Shown in pieces: positions 25,579 to 34,359 of a DNA stretch of 64,000 nucleotides. A model generated the notes under the pieces. The model was not told the DNA's origin and made no database searches. It was given only the letters and a program-made list of their open reading frames with translations. Location: positions 1 through 64,000 of the forward strand of contig JAIYCY010000030.1 in the NCBI GenBank assembly GCA_027487775.1, read 5' to 3'. The position numbers were made by a program, and so were the translations under genes. How positions within the stretch are numbered: the stretch's first letter is position 1; each line of letters opens with the position of its first letter. Origin of the DNA: Planctomycetaceae bacterium. Lineage in GTDB: Bacteria; Planctomycetota; Phycisphaerae; Tepidisphaerales; Tepidisphaeraceae.

Positions 25579-25711
25579 GATGCACCGGGATGGAGTAGGA
25601 CGATCCGTCGGGCGTTCGAAAAACGTGATGGGAACCGCGTATTCGGACCAGAGTCCATCCGTGTTTTTCTACAATACGCCGCAACTCGGAAAAGCGAATC
25701 TCGCTGGGCAT
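25520..25711 (-). CDS. hicA: HicA-family mRNA interferase toxin
   Basis: A 63-residue protein with a dsRBD-like fold: FSELRRIVEKHGWTLVRIRG, then SHHVFRTPDGSSYSIPVHHG and KVKPFYVREIKKQIGEA. The second His-containing turn (GSHH) is the catalytic His motif of HicA ribonucleases. The ATG at 25711 has GTGAGG just upstream; a longer start at 25738 is less likely. It overlaps hicB and is divergent from argH, 160 bases away. Confidence 0.88.
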   Translation of the reverse strand: MPSEIRFSELRRIVEKHGWTLVRIRGSHHVFRTPDGSSYSIPVHHGKVKPFYVREIKKQIGEA

Positions 25712-25859
25712 GGAAACCTCACGGATAAAATCCGTCACTGTGGTGAGGCGTCCCTCTGCCGTCCGGGGTCACATCGCCCGGCCACACTTCCAATCCATTG
25801 GAGGCGACCCTCGAAGTATATCCTGTGCTATACAGTTTTCAAGCGTCAGGGATTTGGCT

Positions 25860-25865
25860 TACACT
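25860..25865 (+). promoter_or_regulatory. -10-like hexamer for a leaderless argH transcript
   Basis: TACACT ends six bases before the argH ATG (25872). A TTTCAA at about 25837 could serve as a weak -35. The same hexamer and spacing occur at the nudix and hisC genes. Confidence 0.45.
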
Positions 25866-25871
25866 ACGCGA

Positions 25872-27338
25872 ATGTCGCAACTGCAAAAATCCTGGCAGGC
25901 CCGCATCTCCGAAGCCACCGACGCGATCGCGCAAGAGTTTGTCGAATCGATGAGCTACGACTGGCGACTGTACAAAGTCGACGTGGCTGGGAGCATCGCG
26001 CACGCGACGATGCTGGCGAAGGTGGGGCTGATCACGGATGCGGATCGGGACGCGATCGTGAAGGGGCTGAAGGAGATCGAGGCCGAGATCGATAGAGACG
26101 GCCCGAAGTGGGCGGGGTTCAAGCCGGAACTGGAAGACATCCACATGTGCGTGGAAAGCGCCCTCACCGAGCGCATCGGCGAGCCGGGGCGAAAGCTGCA
26201 CACGGGGCGGAGCCGGAATGATCAGGTGGCGACGGATTTGGTGCTTTGGATATGCGACACGACGCACTCTCTAGGTCGAAACGAATTCGATGCGATTACT
26301 CGCGCGTTCGTGGATTTGGCGGATCGAAATCGCGACATCGTGATGCCTTCGTTCACGCACCTCCAACGCGCGCAGCCAATCTCTGCGGGTGCTGAGGCAT
26401 TAACGTGGGCGTCGGCTTTCATCAACGCTCTCCAGCGATTCTACGCGCCTTGGATGGCAAAATCAGTTGAATGGCCTTTGGGTGCGGGAGCGATCGCTGG
26501 CACATCGCTTCCGATCGATCGTTCCGAGAGCCTTTGGCTCGTCGAGCAGAGAGCGGGGATTCTCGCACATGATGAGATCGATGTCTCGCGGAGTTCGATC
26601 GAGAGTACGGCCACACGCGACATCGCCTGCGACTTCCTGTTCGCTCTTGCGATGACCGCGCAGTGGCTCTCCCGCTGGGCCGAGCAGTGGATCATTTACA
26701 TGACGACCGAGTTCGGGTTTATCAGGATTGCGGATCGGTATACGACCAGCAGTTCGATGATGCCGCAGAAGCGGAACCCGGACATGCTCGAGCTGATCCG
26801 CGGCCGGTGTGGGAACGTCTACGGCGATCTGTTCGCGTTGATGACGATCCTCAAGGGTTTGCCCATCGGCTACAACCGCGACTTGCAGGAAGATAAACGC
26901 ATCGTTTTCCGCGCGTACGACACCGTGAGTAGTTGCCTGACGATGGCGGCGGCGATCGTGAACTCGGCGTCGTTCGACAAGGAACGCATCGAGCCGACGC
27001 TCGACCGCGGGTTTCTCGATGCGACATCGCTGGCGGAGTATCTGGTGACGAAGGGGATTCCGTTCCGAACAGCGCACCACATCGTCGGCACGCTGGTGGC
27101 GCGGTGTGAACGCGAAGGCATGCACAAGCTCGGGCAACTGAGCGTCGATGCATTCAACGAGGTGATCGCAAGCTCGCTCGCCCACGCCAAGTCTGACGCG
27201 ACGATCCGCGTGACGGATGAGGTCTACTCGTGCCTAGGCGCACACAACGTCGTCAAGCGATACCAGAGTGCCGGCGCAGCGGGGGGAAAGCCGTTCGAGG
27301 AGCAGCTTAAGGCATGGAAAGAGCGACTAGGATTGTGA
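25872..27338 (+). CDS. argH: Argininosuccinate lyase
   Basis: A 488-residue member of the fumarase/aspartase superfamily that splits argininosuccinate to arginine and fumarate. Family motifs are HTGRSRNDQVATDLVLW, THLQRAQPISAGAEALTWAS, the signature SSSMMPQKRNPDMLELIRGR with the catalytic Ser loop, and YNRDLQEDKR. The start at 25872 matches the family N-terminus (WQARI); the open frame upstream to 25710 is not ArgH-like. No Shine-Dalgarno precedes it. No other arginine genes are in the window. It is divergent from hicAB and convergent with dnaB. Confidence 0.96.
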   Translation: MSQLQKSWQARISEATDAIAQEFVESMSYDWRLYKVDVAGSIAHATMLAKVGLITDADRDAIVKGLKEIEAEIDRDGPKWAGFKPELEDIHMCVESALTERIGEPGRKLHTGRSRNDQVATDLVLWICDTTHSLGRNEFDAITRAFVDLADRNRDIVMPSFTHLQRAQPISAGAEALTWASAFINALQRFYAPWMAKSVEWPLGAGAIAGTSLPIDRSESLWLVEQRAGILAHDEIDVSRSSIESTATRDIACDFLFALAMTAQWLSRWAEQWIIYMTTEFGFIRIADRYTTSSSMMPQKRNPDMLELIRGRCGNVYGDLFALMTILKGLPIGYNRDLQEDKRIVFRAYDTVSSCLTMAAAIVNSASFDKERIEPTLDRGFLDATSLAEYLVTKGIPFRTAHHIVGTLVARCEREGMHKLGQLSVDAFNEVIASSLAHAKSDATIRVTDEVYSCLGAHNVVKRYQSAGAAGGKPFEEQLKAWKERLGL

Positions 27339-27348
27339 TGGTTTAGTT

Positions 27349-27406
27349 GATTTGATTTGGCTCAGATGGCAAGTGTAACCCTCCGACCGGGGAATCAAAT
27401 CGTTTT
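27349..27406. terminator. Weak hairpin between convergent argH and dnaB
   Basis: AT-rich arms GATTTGATT (27349-27357) and AATCAAATC (27393-27401) enclose a 35-base loop, followed by GTTTTG. The loop is long and the stem weak, so terminator function is uncertain. Confidence 0.3.
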
Positions 27407-27411
27407 GACGA

Positions 27412-28788
27412 CTACATCACGCCTTCGCCGGGGGCTTTGTTGCGGAAGCTGGCGACTCGGCCGTCGAAGATGAGTTCGACGGTTCCGGTGGGGCCGTTAC
27501 GTTGTTTGGCGACGATGATTTCGGCGAGGTTGGTCGGGGCGTAGTTGGGTTCGGTCTGGTGGTAGTAGTCTTCGCGGTGCAGAAGCATCACGACGTCGGC
27601 GTCCTGTTCGATGGAGCCGCTTTCGCGCAGGTCGCTCATGCGTGGGCGGTGTCCTTCGCGATTTTCGCTGGCACGGTTGAGCTGGCTGAGTGCGATGACC
27701 GGGACTTTGAGTTCACGTGCGACAGCCTTGATTCCACGGCTGATTTCGCTGATTTGTTGTTGGCGGCTCTCCGGCCCGGGATTGTCCATGAGCTGCATGT
27801 AGTCGATCATGATGACTTGGATGTCGTGCTTGCGTTTGAGCTGTCGCGCCTTGGTGCGGAAATCGAGGATGGTGAGCTGCGGGGAATCATCGACGAAGAC
27901 GGGGAGCTTGCGAAGCTGAAGGACGGTTTTGGCGAGGTCGTGGTATTCGGCGTTGGAGAGTTGGCCCTTGCGGACTTTGTCCTGACTGACGCCGGAGATC
28001 GAGCAGAGCATACGTTGGGCGAGTTGTTGGCAGGACATTTCGAGGCTGAAGACGGCCGTCGGGATCATTTGCTGTGAGACTTGCTGGATGACGTTCATGC
28101 TGAAGGCGGTTTTCCCCATGGAAGGTCGTGCCGCGACGATGAGCATTTCGCCGGGTTGGAGTCCGTTGAGCATGTCATCGAGATCCCAGAATCCGGTTTC
28201 GACGCCGCGATTGCCCTTGTCCTGGATCGATTCGTAGACGTCGTGCGCCACCTGTCCGAGTGATTGGATCGGATTGGAGATTCGTCGCTCGGCGAGCTTG
28301 AAGACTTCGCTGCTGATGGCATCGAGGACGGTGTCGGCGGACTCGATGCTTTCGTAAGCGCGTTGGATGGCGGAGTTGCTGAGTGAGATGAGCTGACGGA
28401 GGATCGCCTTTTCGCGAACGATGCGTGCATATTCCGGGCCGTGAGCGGCGCTGGGGACGGTGCCAAGGACTTGTCCGAGGTAGGCGGTGCCTCCGATGTC
28501 ATCGAGTACTTGCCTGCGGGCCAGTTCATCGCGCAGGATGATGGCGTCGATTTGTCGGTCATTGACGACGAGGTCGCGTAGTGTGTCGAAGATGATTCGA
28601 TGATCGGTGAGATAGAAGGATTCGCCGTCGACGAGAGGGAGCACTTGCTCTGCGATCTGTTTGTCGAGCATCATCGAGGCGAGCAGGCACATCTCGGCTT
28701 CGACGGAGTGAGGCGGAAGTTTGTCGAGCGGATCGACAAAGGGTCGATCCATGGGCAACGTGGGCAGGGTGGACACGAGTCCCTCCAT
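27412..28788 (-). CDS. dnaB: Replicative DNA helicase
   Basis: A 458-residue hexameric helicase. The N-terminal domain begins at about DKLPPHSVEAEMCLLASMM. The RecA-like domain has Walker A ARPSMGKTAF, Walker B IQVIMIDYMQLM, then ISRGIKAVARELKVPVIALS and the Arg-finger region. The ATG at 28788 gives the usual DnaB length; a GTG at 28776, preceded by GGAGGG, is an attractive alternative. The frame stays open upstream to 28977, but that extension is unlike DnaB. No intein is seen. It is convergent with argH. Confidence 0.94.
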   Translation of the reverse strand: MEGLVSTLPTLPMDRPFVDPLDKLPPHSVEAEMCLLASMMLDKQIAEQVLPLVDGESFYLTDHRIIFDTLRDLVVNDRQIDAIILRDELARRQVLDDIGGTAYLGQVLGTVPSAAHGPEYARIVREKAILRQLISLSNSAIQRAYESIESADTVLDAISSEVFKLAERRISNPIQSLGQVAHDVYESIQDKGNRGVETGFWDLDDMLNGLQPGEMLIVAARPSMGKTAFSMNVIQQVSQQMIPTAVFSLEMSCQQLAQRMLCSISGVSQDKVRKGQLSNAEYHDLAKTVLQLRKLPVFVDDSPQLTILDFRTKARQLKRKHDIQVIMIDYMQLMDNPGPESRQQQISEISRGIKAVARELKVPVIALSQLNRASENREGHRPRMSDLRESGSIEQDADVVMLLHREDYYHQTEPNYAPTNLAEIIVAKQRNGPTGTVELIFDGRVASFRNKAPGEGVM

Positions 28789-28977
28789 GGACAATCGGAA
28801 GAAATTGACGCCTTCGATACAGGCTTCCAGTACGGTGTGGGAATATACGCCCGAGAACGCGTGGCGTCGAAAGTTGGCGCGGCGGTGACGAAGAGTCCCC
28901 CGATCATCCACAATCCGGGTAATGAGCTCGAAGCGGCTGGCTGGCGCTGCGAACGGGGTGAATTGCGTGTAAGCCAA

Positions 28978-29013
28978 ACTGAAATCGGGCGATCCTTACT
29001 GGGGATCGCCCGA
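28978..29013 (-). terminator. Terminator of the PEP-CTERM gene at 29044-29850
   Basis: On the minus strand, an 11-bp stem TCGGGCGATCC/GGATCGCCCGA (28985-28995 and 29003-29013) with a 7-base loop is followed by TTTCAGTTT, a good intrinsic terminator. Confidence 0.8.
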
Positions 29014-29043
29014 CTCAATGATGTCACGAGGTTTACGGAAGAA

Positions 29044-29850
29044 TCAGGCTCGGCGACGCAGGGCGATGAGGGCGAGTCCTGCGAGAGCGCTGAGGGTGGC
29101 GGGTTCGGGGACGATGGCGAGTCTGTTGAAGAAGACGTCGTTGCTCGCGCCGGGGCCGGCGGTGCGGTTGTAGAGCAGGATCGAATCGAGAGATCCGCCG
29201 GTCTGGGGAAGTGAGCCGTTGATCGTGGTGGTGCTTCCGCCGACGGGCGTGATGTCGAGTCGGTAGGCGTCTGTGCCGGTGCGTGTGAAGACCAGATCGA
29301 GTCCGTCATCAGTGAAGGGCACGCCGGTGTCGAGAATGCCCGAGGTGTTGTTGGGATCGCCGTAACCGACGCGGTAGTTGGTATCGCCTGCTGCGAAGAA
29401 GAAGCTGAGGCGGTTGATGGAGAATCCGACGGAGCCGGGCCCGAGTTGCCAGCTTCCGATGAATCCGTTGTCCATGGAGATCAGGAGCGATTGGCCAATG
29501 GCGATTTCCCCGCCGGTGAAGTTGCGGGCTGCGGTCGCGAATCCGATGTCGAGTCCGTTGGGCCCGGAGCTTTGATTGGCGTAGAGGCCGAAGGCGCGTG
29601 AGGCGGTGTCGATGTGGCCGCTGGGTGAGGCACCGTTGCCCGAGGAGGTTTGGATGATGTGCCCGTTTCGATCTCCGGTGGAGGAGACGTTGGTGAGTGT
29701 CCAGGGTCCGAAGCCCGAGCCTCCGTTGTCGCCGGATTGCCAGCCGTTGTTGTAGGCGGCATCAGCGGCGGAGTCGAAAGCTGGCAACGCCGCTGAGGCG
29801 GGAAGGGCAAGAGCGAGCGTAAGAAGCGCGGCGGGCGTGACTTTGTTCAT
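29044..29850 (-). CDS. PEP-CTERM sorted secreted protein
   Basis: A 268-residue exported protein with a signal peptide (LLTLALALPASAA), a beta-rich body with FDSAADAAYNNGWQSGDNGG near the start and a hydrophobic strand FSINRLSFFFAAGDTNYRVG, and C-terminal VPEPATLSALAGLALIALRRRA. The body recalls jelly-roll carbohydrate-binding or lectin-like proteins, but no family is claimed. It is followed by its own terminator and lies downstream of another PEP-CTERM gene on the same strand. A terminator between them makes separate transcription likely. Confidence 0.82.
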   Translation of the reverse strand: MNKVTPAALLTLALALPASAALPAFDSAADAAYNNGWQSGDNGGSGFGPWTLTNVSSTGDRNGHIIQTSSGNGASPSGHIDTASRAFGLYANQSSGPNGLDIGFATAARNFTGGEIAIGQSLLISMDNGFIGSWQLGPGSVGFSINRLSFFFAAGDTNYRVGYGDPNNTSGILDTGVPFTDDGLDLVFTRTGTDAYRLDITPVGGSTTTINGSLPQTGGSLDSILLYNRTAGPGASNDVFFNRLAIVPEPATLSALAGLALIALRRRA

Positions 29851-29937
29851 GGTGATTCCGTGAATAATGGGGCCGAGAGAGCGATCGATGAAAACGACGA
29901 CAGGTGTGTCGTCCGATAGCCACGACGTGGGTCCAAA

Positions 29938-29970
29938 GAGCGGGCGGTCCGTGATCCGGACCGCCCGCTC
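29938..29970 (-). terminator. Terminator of the PEP-CTERM gene at 30014-30913
   Basis: A perfect 14-bp stem, GAGCGGGCGGTCCG (29938-29951) with CGGACCGCCCGCTC (29957-29970), has a 5-base loop. On the minus strand it is followed by TTTGG. Confidence 0.82.
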
Positions 29971-30013
29971 GAGTCGAGTGAAGCCTCAGCGTGACGGCTT
30001 TGGTGTGAAATCT

Positions 30014-30913
30014 TTAGGCCCGGCGACGCAGAGCGATCAGTCCGAGCCCTGCGAGAACGCCGAGGGTGGCGGGCTCGGGGATGACGACGGTGAAGAACTG
30101 GTCACCTGCGATGTTGGCGAAGTTGACATTGCGGGGTTCGCCAAGGTTTCCGCCACCGCCGATGCCGCCGAGGACTTGGTTGGCGAGGAAGTCATGGCTG
30201 CCGCCGTTGATGAAGGCGTTGACCTTAATGGAGGTGGTGTCTGGGGCGAGAAGCGAGAGCGGGATCTTCAATTCGACACCCGAAGTGACGCCTAAGCCGG
30301 AATCAGCGCCGGTGCCGCTGCCGACGCCTGCGGTGTTGGAGTTGTTGATTGCAATATCGATACCGAGTGCACCGGTGATGAGGTTGCCATTGACAGCGGA
30401 GCCGCCGAGGAAGGTTCCGGTGCCGCCGCCGCTGGAAAGCACATCTGCGTGGTTGGCGAAGAGTTGGTAGCCGCTGCCGGTGTTTCCGCCGGTGACGGTG
30501 ATGAAGTGATCTGCGCTGAAAGCGGAATCGAACTGCAGACCGTTGCCGGAGCCATTATTGCCCATGCGGTTGAGTCCGTTGAAGTCGACGTTCGGGTTGT
30601 CGCCGCGGAGTTTGTTCTGACCGCCGGCTTTGGAATCGATAAAGATGTCGAGTTTGTTGAAGTTGGATTCAAGGTTGCCAGCCAGGACAATCAGGAGGTT
30701 GCTGCCATCGACCTTGGCGTAAGCGGCATCCAGCTCCGAGCCGTTGGCAAAGAGCGGTTGCCCAAGAGTTGAGTTACCGAAGTTGGTCTGGGTGTTTTGG
30801 ACCGCCAGTGCGGGTCCGTACGAGGCATCGGCGAGTCCGTCGATGATCGAAGCAGACGCATTCGACATGCTCACACCCACAACAGCCGCCGCGAGAATTG
30901 CAATACGCTTCAT
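30014..30913 (-). CDS. PEP-CTERM sorted secreted protein
   Basis: A 299-residue protein. The ATG at 30913 is preceded by GGAGGG and starts a signal peptide (MKRIAILAAAVVGVSMSNAS); the open frame to 30994 is upstream noise. The body contains ELDAAYAKVDGSNLLIVLAG, then NKLDIFIDSKAGGQNKL, a pattern seen in planctomycete PEP-CTERM proteins with repeated beta-strands and Asn/Gly turns. It ends IPEPATLGVLAGLGLIALRRRA. The function is unknown; a surface-bound role is inferred from the sorting signal. Confidence 0.83.
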   Translation of the reverse strand: MKRIAILAAAVVGVSMSNASASIIDGLADASYGPALAVQNTQTNFGNSTLGQPLFANGSELDAAYAKVDGSNLLIVLAGNLESNFNKLDIFIDSKAGGQNKLRGDNPNVDFNGLNRMGNNGSGNGLQFDSAFSADHFITVTGGNTGSGYQLFANHADVLSSGGGTGTFLGGSAVNGNLITGALGIDIAINNSNTAGVGSGTGADSGLGVTSGVELKIPLSLLAPDTTSIKVNAFINGGSHDFLANQVLGGIGGGGNLGEPRNVNFANIAGDQFFTVVIPEPATLGVLAGLGLIALRRRA

Positions 30914-31529
30914 GTGACATCCCTCCGCAGGGAAAAAATGGTTTCTCTCACTCCGCATGCGTGATACCGACGACGCGTCGGCATACCGATGCAATGAACT
31001 CTACTTACGACAACTGTGACACCACTCTGGCGACAAGCTGCCGGAAAATCTTTTGGATAAAAGTGACCTTGGGGGGAGAGGCGGGATGACAACCGACTAA
31101 AGGTATGGCTCTAGGACCATTCGCCGAGACTCAGGGGGGTGGGATGGGGATTGAGTCGCCGGGGTCGGGATTGTCTGTCGGGACGCCTCTGCCTTCCGTG
31201 GAAAACTGTTTATCCGATTAACCTCGGCCACAATGGACGAAGTACTGCTAGTAACCTTATCGAGGGGCAGGAGGATTGCAAGTCGAATTTTGGGCTGATT
31301 CGCCTGGCAATCGGACCTCGATCTGTGATTTTGCAAGAAAAACGGTGTGCTCCGTCGCCAATTTGATAATTTGGGCAAGGGTCGCCGTTCGGGAGAATAT
31401 GTGCTGCTGCGAATGCGACAGGTTGGCTCGTTTTGGCTTTGGGCATGGACAGAGGGTTGGGTTGCCCACACACTCCGAGCAGGCGTCGAAGAAAATGGAT
31501 GAACCGGCGTTTTTTGGGAGTACCGAGAG
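30914..31529. other. Divergent 616-base intergenic region
   Basis: It separates a PEP-CTERM gene (minus strand) from the acyl-CoA synthetase/GNAT gene (plus strand). Open frames here overlap on several strands and none resembles a known protein. It is AT-richer than its surroundings in 30990-31060 and 31200-31400 and presumably contains both promoters. No clear dyad or RNA was found. Confidence 0.5.
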
Positions 31530-34274
31530 ATGATGAAGCGAAGCAATCTGGAGGCGATGTTGAATCCGAAGCGGATCGCGGTGGTTGGTGCGACCAACGC
31601 GGAGGGTTCGGTGGGGCGTGGGCTGATGTTGAACGTGATCGCGGGCGGATTTTCGGGTGAGCTTTACGCGGTGAATCCTGGTCGTACGTCGTTGTTCGGC
31701 AAGCCTTGTGTTGCGAAGGTGTCGGAGATTCCGGGGAAGGTTGATTTGGTGTTGATCGCGGTTCCTGCGCGGTCGGTGCCTGACGTGGTTGCCGACTGCG
31801 CGAAGGCGGGCGCGGGCGGGGCGATCATCGTCAGCGCGGGCTTTCGTGAGACGGGGGAAGCGGGAGTGGAGTTGGAGTCAGCGATTTTGCAAACGTCGAG
31901 GCGCTCGGGGATGCGGATCATCGGTCCGAACTGCCTGGGTGTGATGTTTCCGCATCGTGGGCTGAACGGGAGTTTTGCGCATGTGCGTGCGGACCCAGGC
32001 CGGATTGCGTTTGTATCGCAATCGGGAGCATTGTGCAGTGCGGTTTTGGATTGGAGTCGGAGCGAGCGTGTGGGCTTTAGTGCATTCATTTCGGTGGGAT
32101 CGATGTTGGATGTGGGCTGGGGCGAGCTCATCGATCATCTCGGAGACGATCCGCATACGTCAGCGATCCTGCTTTACATGGAATCGGTGGGTGATGCGCG
32201 GTCATTTTTGAGTGCTGCGCGGCAGGTTGCATTGAGCAAGCCGATCATCGTGATCAAGCCGGGGCGGACGGAGGCGGCCGCGCGTGCGGCGGCGAGTCAT
32301 ACGGGGAGCCTTGTGGGGACAGATGCGGTGCTTGACGCGGCGTTCCGGCGCGCGGGCGTGTTGCGCGTGGATCGACTTGCGGATTTGTTTTACATGGCTG
32401 AGACGCTGTCGCGTCAGCCACGACCGCGAGGCAATCGCCTGACGATTCTGACGAACGCGGGCGGGCCTGGGGTATTGGCCGCGGACGCGTTGATGGAGGG
32501 CGGAGGGGTGCTTGCGAGCGTGAGTGAGCGAGCGATTCGTTTGATCGATCCGCACGCGCCTGGGCATTGGTCGCGGAGCAATCCGCTGGATCTGTTGGGT
32601 GATGCTGGTGCGGAGCGATTTTCCAGAGCGTTGGAGGCGTTGGATGACGAGACCGAGAGTGACGGATTGCTTGTGATTTTGTCTCCGCAGGACGCGACGC
32701 AATCGACGGAGACGGCCGAGCGACTTGCGCGCTATGCGCGCGATCAACGGGCATCGAGCGAAGCGGGACGAGAATTTGTCGGGCCGCCGCGTATGGGTGG
32801 TCGGCCGATACTGGCGAGTTGGATGGGCGGATCGGAGATCGAGGTGGGCGAGCGGATGTTGAATGATGCAGGCGTGCCGACGTTTCGGTATCCCGACACT
32901 GCGGCGCGGGTGTTCAATGACATGCATCGTCATGCGCGTTCGATTGCGGAGTTGTATGAGACGCCTGAGCCGGAGGAGGGCGTCGAATTGGATCCCGCCG
33001 CGCCGGAGTCGGCGGCCTCGCATCGGAAGGCGGCTGCGCTGCTGGGGCCGATCATTGCGTCGGGTCGAACGCTATTGAGTGAGCGGGAGTCGAAGTCGCT
33101 TTTGTTGGCGTACGGTATTCCGGTCGAGGCGACGCATTCTGCATCGACCTCGGATGAAGCGATCGCGATCGCACGTGCGGTGGGATTTCCGGTGGTGGTC
33201 AAGCTTGACACGAACACGATCACGCACAAGAGCGCGGTGGGTGGGGTGAGGCTGGATGTGCGTGATGCGGATCAGGTGCGAGAGGCGTTTGATTTGATCA
33301 AGTCGAGAGTACCTGCGAAGGATTTTCTGGGCGTGACGGTGCAGTCGTATCGTTCGCCGGAGATGTCGGTGGAGTTGATTGTGGGGTCGGCGTTGGATGA
33401 GCAGTTCGGGCCGGTATTGATGATGGGTGCGGGGGGTGTGCATGTGGAGTGGATCGCGGACACCGCGCTAGCGTTGCCGCCGTTGAATGCGACGTTGGCA
33501 GAGCGATGGCTGGAGCAGACGCGTGTGGGTCGGGCGATGCTCGACGGCGTGCTGCGTGAGCGTGTGGACATTGATGTGCTAAAGCGTGTGTTGGTGCGAT
33601 TCAGTCGTCTTGTGAGTGAGCAGCGTCGGGTGCGCGGGCTGGAGGTGAACCCACTCCGCGTGGATCGATCGGGCGTGGTGGCGCTGGACGCGCGGATCGA
33701 ACTGCATCGGCACGATTTGTCAGACGATGACCTGCCTCGGCTTGCGATCAGGCCTTATCCGAGTCAATACGTGGGGCGTGTGACGACCTCGAAGGGTTTG
33801 GACATTCTGCTCAGGCCGATCCGGCCGGAGGATGAGCCGCTGCTGGTAGCGTTCCATGCTCAGTTGAGCGAGGAGACGGTGCGGTTCCGATGGTTTCATT
33901 CGATGCAGTTCAGCCAGCGGACGAGTCACGAGCGACTTCGCCGGGTTTGCTTTGCCGATTATGACCGCGAACTGGCGATGGTGGCTGAATCGGGCATTGG
34001 TGGTACGCGACGGGTGGTGGGAGTGGGTCGATTGAGTCGAACTGAGAACAGTGCGGAGTATGCGGTGGTCGTAAGCGACGCCGAGCAGGGCAAGGGTATC
34101 GGTCGGGCGATCATGACCCGTCTGATCGAGGTCGCGCGCGCGGAAGGGATTCGGTCGATTTACGCGGATGTGCTGCCGGACAATCACGCGATGCAGGGGT
34201 TGTGCAGACAACTTGGATTCAAGCTCGATCAGGACTTTCAGGAGCAGATCGTCAAGGCGCGGCTGACGCTGTGA
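31530..34274 (+). CDS. Acyl-CoA synthetase (ADP-forming)-like protein fused to GNAT acetyltransferase
   Basis: A 914-residue fusion. A CoA-binding Rossmann domain comes first ([20 protein letters not shown]), then succinyl-CoA-ligase-like domains ([51 protein letters not shown]). An ATP-grasp domain starts near residue 515 ([31 protein letters not shown]). A C-terminal GNAT domain starts near 755 ([20 protein letters not shown]) and has the acetyl-CoA loop [10 protein letters not shown]. This is the architecture of Pat/YfiQ protein lysine acetyltransferases, where the ligase part senses or binds CoA. Acetylation of metabolic enzymes is the likely role; the target is unknown. The next gene starts 85 bases downstream. 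Confidence 0.88.
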   Translation: MMKRSNLEAMLNPKRIAVVGATNAEGSVGRGLMLNVIAGGFSGELYAVNPGRTSLFGKPCVAKVSEIPGKVDLVLIAVPARSVPDVVADCAKAGAGGAIIVSAGFRETGEAGVELESAILQTSRRSGMRIIGPNCLGVMFPHRGLNGSFAHVRADPGRIAFVSQSGALCSAVLDWSRSERVGFSAFISVGSMLDVGWGELIDHLGDDPHTSAILLYMESVGDARSFLSAARQVALSKPIIVIKPGRTEAAARAAASHTGSLVGTDAVLDAAFRRAGVLRVDRLADLFYMAETLSRQPRPRGNRLTILTNAGGPGVLAADALMEGGGVLASVSERAIRLIDPHAPGHWSRSNPLDLLGDAGAERFSRALEALDDETESDGLLVILSPQDATQSTETAERLARYARDQRASSEAGREFVGPPRMGGRPILASWMGGSEIEVGERMLNDAGVPTFRYPDTAARVFNDMHRHARSIAELYETPEPEEGVELDPAAPESAASHRKAAALLGPIIASGRTLLSERESKSLLLAYGIPVEATHSASTSDEAIAIARAVGFPVVVKLDTNTITHKSAVGGVRLDVRDADQVREAFDLIKSRVPAKDFLGVTVQSYRSPEMSVELIVGSALDEQFGPVLMMGAGGVHVEWIADTALALPPLNATLAERWLEQTRVGRAMLDGVLRERVDIDVLKRVLVRFSRLVSEQRRVRGLEVNPLRVDRSGVVALDARIELHRHDLSDDDLPRLAIRPYPSQYVGRVTTSKGLDILLRPIRPEDEPLLVAFHAQLSEETVRFRWFHSMQFSQRTSHERLRRVCFADYDRELAMVAESGIGGTRRVVGVGRLSRTENSAEYAVVVSDAEQGKGIGRAIMTRLIEVARAEGIRSIYADVLPDNHAMQGLCRQLGFKLDQDFQEQIVKARLTL

Positions 34275-34359
34275 TCGGGCGTGTGTGTGGTGGTGGTTTG
34301 CGTATGTCGAAGCTGTGTCGGAATGGACGCGGTGTGAAAAAGTTGAGAGAGTCGGGGGG

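Noticed and set aside
30995..31529. Small overlapping open frames between the PEP-CTERM and acyl-CoA synthetase genes
   Set aside because: They occur on both strands in several frames with no family resemblance or ribosome sites.
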